Of a DNA stretch of 10,413 nt, positions 5,384 through 10,413 are shown piece by piece (position 1 is the stretch's first letter; every line of letters begins with the position of its first letter). Source of the stretch: Lentisphaerota bacterium (GTDB lineage Bacteria > Verrucomicrobiota > Lentisphaeria > Oligosphaerales > PUNB01); contig PUNB01000042.1 of assembly GCA_003552565.1 (NCBI GenBank), positions 1-10,413 of the forward strand. The letters are read 5' to 3'. Both the position numbers and the translations under genes were made by a program. The notes below the pieces were generated by a model that made no database searches, was not told where the DNA came from, and was given only the letters and a program-made list of their open reading frames with translations.

Positions 5384-6376
5384 ATGTTTGTCGACCGCGT
5401 CAAAATCAAAGTAAAAGCCGGCGACGGCGGCAGAGGTTGTCTCAGCTTTCGGCGAGAGAAGTTTGTGCCGCGCGGCGGCCCCGACGGGGGCGACGGGGGC
5501 ATGGGCGGATCGGTTGTTTTCCGCGCTACCGAAAACGAACAAAACCTGGTCTCACTATATTATCACCCTCACCTGGAAGGCGGCAACGGGGGAGCTGGAC
5601 AGGGCGGCAAAAAGCATGGGGCCAAAGGTAAAGACCGCATCGTCAACGTTCCTGTCGGAACGGTTTTTTTTGATCCTGAAAGCGGCGAAACCTTGGCTGA
5701 TTTAAGTCATCCCGGCGAAGAATTCCGCCCGGTCAGGCCGGGGCGCGGCGGTTTAGGCAATCCCCACTTCAAAAGCTCCACGAATCAGGCGCCCCGAGAA
5801 ACCAGGCCGCCGACTCCGGGGGAAGAAAAACAGCTTGTTCTGGAACTGAAAACAGTCGCGGATGTCGGTTTGACCGGCTTCCCCAACGCCGGCAAATCAT
5901 CTCTTCTCGCCGCTCTCTCCGAAGCTCACCCGAAAATCGCCCCTTACCCTTTCACAACCCTGAAACCGCACGTGGGAATCATTAAATTTTCTGATTACAG
6001 AAAAATCACCATTGCCGATATCCCGGGACTCATCGACGGTGCGCATGACAATGTCGGCCTGGGACATGACTTTCTGCGTCATATTGAGCGTTGCTCGGCG
6101 CTGCTGTTTGTTCTTGATGTCGCCGGAGTCGACGGCCGAGAACCGTGGGATGATTTTCACACTCTGCACAATGAACTGAAGATGTACCGGCATGAACTGG
6201 CCGAAAGGCCGGCGGTCATTGCCGCCAATAAAAGCGATCTGCCCGAATTCAAGGAAAAATTCCGAGAACTGCAATCTCGACTGCCGGAATATGAGATTAT
6301 CCCGGTTAGTGCCGCCAACGGCGACAACCGGGAACAACTGGCCGCCGCCCTGCGCCGCAAAGTGGAGGAGGCGTAA
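5384..6376 (+). CDS. obg: Obg-family GTPase
   Basis: A GTPase that binds the large ribosomal subunit and takes part in its assembly and in growth control. The 330-residue product has the glycine-rich Obg fold at 1-158 (for example GGPDGGDGGMGGSV near 31 and GRGGLGNPHFKSSTNQAP near 120) and a G domain from about 159. All G motifs are intact: G1 GFPNAGKS (165-172), G2 PFTTLKPHVG with Thr191-192, G3 DIPG (212-215), G4 NKSD (282-285) and G5 SAA (309-311). It ends just after the G domain, so the variable C-terminal tail of some Obg proteins is lacking. GAAGG lies 3 bases before the ATG, rather close. It is probably co-transcribed with rpmA and converges on metW with 17 bases between the stop codons. 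Confidence 0.96.
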   Translation: MFVDRVKIKVKAGDGGRGCLSFRREKFVPRGGPDGGDGGMGGSVVFRATENEQNLVSLYYHPHLEGGNGGAGQGGKKHGAKGKDRIVNVPVGTVFFDPESGETLADLSHPGEEFRPVRPGRGGLGNPHFKSSTNQAPRETRPPTPGEEKQLVLELKTVADVGLTGFPNAGKSSLLAALSEAHPKIAPYPFTTLKPHVGIIKFSDYRKITIADIPGLIDGAHDNVGLGHDFLRHIERCSALLFVLDVAGVDGREPWDDFHTLHNELKMYRHELAERPAVIAANKSDLPEFKEKFRELQSRLPEYEIIPVSAANGDNREQLAAALRRKVEEA

Positions 6377-6393
6377 GTCTTATAATGTTTTTT

Positions 6394-7032
6394 TCAGTAT
6401 GCCTTCTGTAAAGCAAACAAGGCGTATGCCGCTGACCAGTTGGCCAGAGTGCCTCCCTCCGAAACCTTGCCGCCCTCCAGATTGTTAAAGTAGCAGCTGC
6501 GTATGACCCGCGCTTCATGCCGGCGGCAGAAAATACGGAAATCACGAATGGAAAAAAGATGAATATTAGGAGTGTCGAACCATTCGTAAGGCATGGATTC
6601 CGTTACCGGCATTCTGCCGGAAAAAAGCAGCCGAAAACGGAGTCGCCAATAGGCGAAATTGGCAAAGCTGACAATCCCGATTCGTCCAACCCGCAGCACT
6701 TCATCAAGCACCAGCTCCGGCCGATGGGTGGCCGATAAAGTCTGATTGACTATAACATAATCAAAAGACTGGTCTTCAAAATCCCTTAATCCTTCGTCTA
6801 TATCTCCGTGAAAAACCGACAGCCCCTTGCCGACACATTCAATAATATGTTGCGATGACAGCTCGATGCCGTAGCCGCGCGCCTGCTTTTTATCCCGCAG
6901 CAACGTCAATAGTCCCCCAGTGCCGCACCCCAAGTCCAACACCCGGCACTGCGGTGGCAGCATATCGAGAATAATCCGATAATCCGTACGCCTTTCCGAG
7001 GCGCTTTCACTGACTGGGATTTGAGGGTTCAT
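6394..7032 (-). CDS. metW: MetW-type methyltransferase-like protein
   Basis: A class I SAM-dependent methyltransferase fold of the MetW family, nearly always encoded beside metX; its exact biochemical part in methionine synthesis is not settled. Motif I VLDLGCGTGG lies about 31-40 residues from the chosen start. The family segments VSFANFAYWRLR and MPYEWFDTPNIHLFSIRDF are clear. I preferred the ATG at 7032 (212 residues, NPQIPV...) because MetW proteins begin shortly before motif I and GGAG lies 3 bases upstream. In-frame ATGs at 7080 and 7104 would overlap the end of metX by 29 to 53 bases and cannot be excluded. It starts 19 bases after the metX stop and is very probably co-transcribed with it. 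No hairpin terminator separates it from convergent obg. Confidence 0.92.
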   Translation of the reverse strand: MNPQIPVSESASERRTDYRIILDMLPPQCRVLDLGCGTGGLLTLLRDKKQARGYGIELSSQHIIECVGKGLSVFHGDIDEGLRDFEDQSFDYVIVNQTLSATHRPELVLDEVLRVGRIGIVSFANFAYWRLRFRLLFSGRMPVTESMPYEWFDTPNIHLFSIRDFRIFCRRHEARVIRSCYFNNLEGGKVSEGGTLANWSAAYALFALQKAY

Positions 7033-7051
7033 TGTCTCCAGATTCTCAGAT

Positions 7052-8254
7052 TTAAATCGTTGCTTGATGATTTCCTCCATCCGGCTCACTATAGAGATAC
7101 CCAAGAAAAGCCGATAACATACGAGTCATTTTTTCCGCTTCCAGCAGGAAGGCATCATGACCATAATCAGATTCAATTTCCACATAAGTCACATCAATTC
7201 CGTTATAGCGCAAAGCGTTAGCCATCTTTTTCATTTGATAAGGAGGAAAGAGCCAATCACTGGAAAATGCGATCAGCAGGAATTTACAATCAGCCCGCCG
7301 CATGCTTTCCTTCAGTGATGGAAAACCTATGGTTAAATCGAAATAATCCATGGCTTTCGTAATGTACAGATAAGTGTTGGCGTCAAAGCGTTTAGTAAAA
7401 CTCGTTCCTTGATGGTGCAGATAGCTTTCCACTTGAAACTCCTGGCCGAAATCATATCCGTATTCCTCCCGCAGACGCAGGTTGCGCCCGAATTTTTCGT
7501 GCATGGACTGATCACTGAGATAAGTTATATGCCCCACCATGCGCGCTATCGCCAGACCGCGCTCCGGCGGCTGCTGTCCGTAATAATCGCCGCCGTTCCA
7601 GTTGGGATCATTGAAAATAGCCTGACGGCCGACTTCATCGAAAGCTATGCTTTGCGGTGAAGTGCGATAGGTAGTGGCCACAGGAATCACGGCCCGCACA
7701 CGATGCGGAAAGCTCACCGCCCACTCCAGAGTCTGCATGCCTCCCATTGATCCGCCGACCACCGCCAGCAGTTTTTCAATCCCCAGCTGTTGAATCAGTT
7801 TCTCCTGGCACACCACCATGTCATGAATGGTGATCACGGGGAAATCCATCCCATAAGGCTTCTCCGTCTCGGGATTGATCGAACTCGGCCCGGTGGTTCC
7901 CTTGCAGCCGCCGAGAATATTAGAACAAATGACAAAGTATTTCTCGGTGTCGAGCGCCTTGCCCGGGCCGATCATATTATCCCACCAACCAGGTTTTTTA
8001 TCCTCCGCGGAAAGCCAGCCGGCAGCATGGGCGTCCCCGGAAAGAGCGTGGCAGACCAATACTCCGTTGTCACGGTTTTGGTTTAAAGCACCGTAAGTTT
8101 CATACTCTACCGTCACCTCATTCAACGTTGCGCCACATTCCAATTCCAGCGGCTCTTCCCGGTTAAAAAGCTGAACCCTCCGCGACTCCACAAAACCGAC
8201 CGAATCGTCGTCAAATTGCTTTGGCGGATTATTTGATTGTTTTTGATCACTCAT
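7052..8254 (-). CDS. metX: Homoserine O-acyltransferase
   Basis: Acylates homoserine, usually from acetyl-CoA, in the first dedicated step of methionine synthesis. The 400-residue alpha/beta hydrolase has the full family pattern: CHALSGDAHAAGW near 68, GGCKGTTGPSSINP near 115, the nucleophile elbow GGSMGGMQ with Ser169, then Asp333 (SSDWLFPP) and His366 (DYGHDAFL) completing the triad. Some MetX proteins use succinyl-CoA, and I cannot decide the acyl donor from sequence alone. The ATG at 8254 gives a hydrophilic N-terminus of about 20 residues before the conserved core. Upstream bases show no good Shine-Dalgarno sequence. It forms a two-gene unit with metW. Confidence 0.95.
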   Translation of the reverse strand: MSDQKQSNNPPKQFDDDSVGFVESRRVQLFNREEPLELECGATLNEVTVEYETYGALNQNRDNGVLVCHALSGDAHAAGWLSAEDKKPGWWDNMIGPGKALDTEKYFVICSNILGGCKGTTGPSSINPETEKPYGMDFPVITIHDMVVCQEKLIQQLGIEKLLAVVGGSMGGMQTLEWAVSFPHRVRAVIPVATTYRTSPQSIAFDEVGRQAIFNDPNWNGGDYYGQQPPERGLAIARMVGHITYLSDQSMHEKFGRNLRLREEYGYDFGQEFQVESYLHHQGTSFTKRFDANTYLYITKAMDYFDLTIGFPSLKESMRRADCKFLLIAFSSDWLFPPYQMKKMANALRYNGIDVTYVEIESDYGHDAFLLEAEKMTRMLSAFLGYLYSEPDGGNHQATI

Positions 8255-8539
8255 CCGTAATTATATTACTTTCTATCATTCTTTCTTCACTAAGGGAGCG
8301 CCCGTCGATGCGAGACACCCGCTGCACCAAGAGGCGGAAACACCGGTGTACGATAACGGGCGATCAGCACAAAATCGTAGTCCGCTATCATCGCCCGTTC
8401 TCGTTGTCGCCGAAAACAATAAACCAATAGCGGCGTTTCACTTAAGCCCGACCGCCGGCGCGAAGCGCCGGGATACCCCGATTCTGGTGTCAGGTGAACA
8501 CTGAAACCTGAAACCGCAAGTCTCACACAAACCACCAAC
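8255..8539. other. Intergenic spacer with several palindromes
   Basis: The spacer between metX and the URO-D-family gene holds an inverted repeat AACGGGCGAT / ATCGCCCGTT (8355-8364 and 8390-8399), a compact hairpin CCGGCGC-GAA-GCGCCGG (8455-8471) and a tandem TGAAACC pair (8502-8515). It also holds CCGCTATCATCG (8382-8393), a 12-mer that recurs near 10111 and 10166. An 82-codon minus frame covers it but looks non-coding (Arg- and Pro-rich, no family). The metX promoter should lie at its left end; none is clear. Confidence 0.55.
8455..8471. repeat. Perfect hairpin CCGGCGC-GAA-GCGCCGG
   Basis: A 7-bp GC stem with a GAA loop lies about 70 bases downstream of the URO-D-family gene on the minus strand. 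Without a following T run it is either a REP-like repeat or a stem at a transcript end. Confidence 0.5.
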
Positions 8540-9793
8540 TCAGCCTTCCCGCGCCACTCGGCTGGCCATACGGCACCAGCTGATCAATCGTTCAATATCA
8601 CCGCAAATAGTGCTGATGTCCTTAAGCACAAATTCACAGGGCATATCTTCCGACTGTCGCAATCGTTGCCGCATATCTTCCTCAGCTCGTTCCAGATTAA
8701 ATTTATCCTCTGCCATGATGGCAGGATTAGGTTTATGACTGAATACGTACTTCTTATCCGCATTAGCAACAGCTTTGGCGACATCGCACCAAGGACTTAT
8801 GGATATTTTCCGCAGCCGCGGTACTTTCGCCATCAAATGCATTTTTCCATGCAGCGGTTCGCAGCAGCCGTAATAATTCAGGCCGCAGCGAGACATTACT
8901 TCATTTTCATATTGCAAGGCAAATTCTTCATGCATCTCCGGCGACACCTCTCCGAAAATCTGAGCGGTGGCTCCGCCCCATTGATCCATCGTTCGAATAT
9001 GCTCCGGATCAGCGTCAGGGGCCGGCAGTTCATCGGTGAAACCGGCGGCGCCGGAGCCCACACGTTGAACTGGATGCGGATACCCCAACAACCCCTGCCG
9101 CTCAAACTGCTCCAGTCGGGAGAGCATTGAATCAGTCAATCTGCGCATCAAAGCATGCACATAATCAGGTCGCACGGCCAGGTCCATCAGCGCCTCGGTG
9201 ACCCCGGTCCAGCGCACTACATTATCCCAGCCGTTGAAAAATTGCCTCCGAGGTCCGGTTAGTTCCACAGATAAAATATCCCCGAACAATTCCCGATGAA
9301 ACGCCAGCCGCCGTTCTGACTCGGCCTGGTTGTGATGAACCTCCGGCATCCTGATCTTCTCTATATCCTCAAAATCCTGGATCACCGGTTTAAAATGATG
9401 TGATTGTACATGGCTGTCCCCCTGGGCGATCTGGTCCTCTTCTATTTCCACTCCGTAACCCCAGTTTTCCAGAGCCAGTCCCGCATCAAACCGGGGATAT
9501 ATGACTTCATCGCACTCCAGATGTCGAGCCGTAAATAACTGGCGGCGCAGTTTCCTTTCAATCCCCAACAGGGTTTCATCCTGACACTGAGGCCGCAGCT
9601 CGTCAATTTTATTCTCCACTTCCTTCCAGGGAATTTCGGTAATCCACACCATTGGCCGCTCTGGTTTTAGGTCATTAAGCGCCGTCCAGGCTCGAATCTT
9701 CTCCTGCTGCTCGGCTGAGCTGCCGATCTCCGCCAGTTCCCCGGCCAAACGACGAATAATATCTTTCTCCTTTGGATCAAATGAATAATTCAT
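8540..9793 (-). CDS. Uroporphyrinogen decarboxylase-superfamily protein, probable methyltransferase-like enzyme
   Basis: The 417-residue protein belongs to the URO-D/MtaA superfamily (TIM-barrel fold), but not to true HemE, which is shorter and starts with a different arginine-rich segment. Related proteins include cobamide-dependent methyltransferases that use zinc. Segments supporting the call are ENWGYGVEIEED near 109, QFFNGWDNVVRW near 184, GLNYYGCCEPLHGKM near 304 with the Cys310-Cys311 pair, ISPWCDVAKA with Cys336, YVFSHKPNPAI near 349, and the C-terminal LKDISTICGD. The clustered Cys and His residues could bind a metal. No corrinoid protein or activating enzyme lies nearby, so the substrate is unknown. 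The start at 9793 gives a plausible N-terminus (NYSFDPKEKDIIRRL) but lacks a strong ribosome binding site. It stands alone between two spacers. Confidence 0.8.
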   Translation of the reverse strand: MNYSFDPKEKDIIRRLAGELAEIGSSAEQQEKIRAWTALNDLKPERPMVWITEIPWKEVENKIDELRPQCQDETLLGIERKLRRQLFTARHLECDEVIYPRFDAGLALENWGYGVEIEEDQIAQGDSHVQSHHFKPVIQDFEDIEKIRMPEVHHNQAESERRLAFHRELFGDILSVELTGPRRQFFNGWDNVVRWTGVTEALMDLAVRPDYVHALMRRLTDSMLSRLEQFERQGLLGYPHPVQRVGSGAAGFTDELPAPDADPEHIRTMDQWGGATAQIFGEVSPEMHEEFALQYENEVMSRCGLNYYGCCEPLHGKMHLMAKVPRLRKISISPWCDVAKAVANADKKYVFSHKPNPAIMAEDKFNLERAEEDMRQRLRQSEDMPCEFVLKDISTICGDIERLISWCRMASRVAREG

Positions 9794-9893
9794 ATCGATA
9801 ATCTTGTTTTTGCAGTTTAATATAGTTTATTCTTCGCAGTGCCTTTTCCTGTGCAACTGTCCTTTTTGCAGGGTATTAACCGTCTCTAGTTTG

Positions 9894-10072
9894 AGGTTAT
9901 GCGAAAAGGGGTTGAGGTCTAATTTTGTACTCACCTTGTCTCGCACCTTGTCTCGCACTTAGTCTGAAAAATGAGGAATCGACAGAAAACCAGACAAGGT
10001 GCGAGACAAAGTGCGAGACTAGGTTTCATTTTTTGTGCGTGTAGAGACCGTAAACACTTTTTCGAATAGCCT
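9894..10072. mobile_element. MITE-like element, copy C (179 bp)
   Basis: The best preserved copy of the family. The left end is AGGTTATGCGAAAAGGGG, and the reverse complement of the right end is AGGCTATTCGAAAAAGTG. It is bounded by a perfect 8-bp direct repeat CTAGTTTG (9886-9893 and 10073-10080), the expected trace of transposition. The 12-bp unit CACCTTGTCTCG is repeated in tandem at 9932-9955 and pairs with its inverted counterpart (about 9992-10021), so almost the entire element can fold into one long hairpin. It encodes no protein, so mobility would depend on a transposase elsewhere in the genome. Confidence 0.8.
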
Positions 10073-10110
10073 CTAGTTTGTCTGCCCCCCCTTCCCCTGT
10101 CCATTTCGAC

Positions 10111-10177
10111 CGATGATAGCGGTGAGTGATGAGGACGCGCTTTACTCGTAATCCGCCCTATTCCCCCGCTATCATCG
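10111..10177. repeat. 12-bp inverted repeat CGATGATAGCGG / CCGCTATCATCG
   Basis: Perfect 12-bp arms lie at 10111-10122 and 10166-10177, separated by 43 bases, just downstream of the minus-strand lpxB-like gene. A third copy of the arm lies at 8382-8393. It may be a transcript-end stem or a dispersed intergenic repeat. Confidence 0.5.
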
Positions 10178-10241
10178 AGCCTTTAAGTCAAACCTGATTC
10201 CGTTGAATTTCAGCGGCAGTACAGATGCGCGACACAACCCA

Positions 10242-10413
10242 TCAATTGAATTTAACTTCTGGATCAAACTTTTCAATCACGTTCAGCACGGCCTGAGCGG
10301 CTAAAAAGCCGGCGCGCTCGCCGCCGCCCAGACTTTCCACCACCTGGCGCATACCTTCCCGAACTTCCCGCTCCCTTTCCCCGCCGGGCAATAAAGCCTC
10401 CACCGCCTCAGCC
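10242..10413 (-). CDS. C-terminal part of a probable lipid-A-disaccharide synthase
   Basis: The last 57 codons of a minus-strand gene cut by the right window edge. The visible part reads AEAVEALLPGGERERE and ends FDPEVKFN. The middle, with REGMRQVVESLG and then LAAQAVLNVIEKF, matches the C-terminal helix pattern of LpxB-type glycosyltransferases: a short helix after 'LL', a 'LR..LG' helix, then an Ala-rich last helix. LpxB joins two acylated glucosamine units in lipid A synthesis. Other GT-B enzymes such as MurG or UDP-GlcNAc 2-epimerase end in similar helices, so the assignment is tentative and I give no symbol. Confidence 0.45.
   Translation of the reverse strand, partial: AEAVEALLPGGEREREVREGMRQVVESLGGGERAGFLAAQAVLNVIEKFDPEVKFN

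Larger units (their letters stand above)
9794..10241. other. Intergenic region with a MITE-like element and an inverted repeat
   Basis: These 448 bp between two minus-strand genes contain the complete MITE-like copy C with its flanks (9886-10080), a C7 run (10085-10091) and the 12-bp inverted repeat at 10111-10177. The URO-D-family promoter is expected near the left end, where only A/T-rich sequence such as TATATT on the minus strand is seen. No gene was found. Confidence 0.65.

Noticed and set aside
8290..8538. 82-codon minus-strand frame in the metX/URO-D spacer
   Set aside because: It is rich in Arg and Pro, covers several palindromes and a tandem repeat, has no recognisable family and no ribosome binding site; it is probably a chance frame.
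8666..9130. 154-codon plus-strand frame
   Set aside because: It is antisense to the URO-D-family gene and has no family resemblance.

Overview
The window looks like chromosomal DNA from a Gram-negative bacterium. The best guess is the PVC group (Lentisphaerae/Kiritimatiellota-like). That is inference from three things: a uroporphyrinogen-decarboxylase-superfamily protein of a type I associate with those phyla, a fragment resembling the lipid A enzyme LpxB, and intergenic DNA full of GC-rich palindromes. No phage, CRISPR, rRNA or tRNA gene was seen, and no transposase gene.

Layout. A short single-stranded DNA-binding protein (ssb, minus) lies at the left end. It is followed by about 870 bp without a clear gene (471-1344). 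This gap holds two MITE-like elements, a cluster of REP-like hairpins and what looks like the 3' end of a decayed gene. A minus-strand group then runs pheA-like (prephenate dehydratase), ackA, pta. A 459-bp intergenic region separates it from a plus-strand pair, rpmA (L27) and obg (GTPase). Convergent to obg is the minus-strand pair metX-metW. A 285-bp spacer follows, then a URO-D-family gene (minus), then 448 bp holding a third MITE-like copy. The window ends in the C-terminus of a probable lpxB (minus, cut by the window edge).

How the genes work together. AckA and Pta interconvert acetyl-CoA, acetyl phosphate and acetate with ATP formation, the usual fermentative or overflow acetate route. 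The prephenate dehydratase, 16 bp upstream of ackA, would make phenylpyruvate for phenylalanine, but its signature motifs are altered. MetX acylates homoserine for methionine synthesis, and MetW is its usual partner. L27 and Obg act in the ribosome and its assembly. The URO-D-family protein has no identified partner here.

The most interesting structure is a small family of non-coding inverted-repeat elements (533-719, 732-810, 9894-10072). They share ends of the type AGGnTATGCGAAAAGG and have matching 8-bp flanks that each contain CTAG. Two of them abut, with their target duplications overlapping. They look like non-autonomous transposable elements whose transposase is not in the window.
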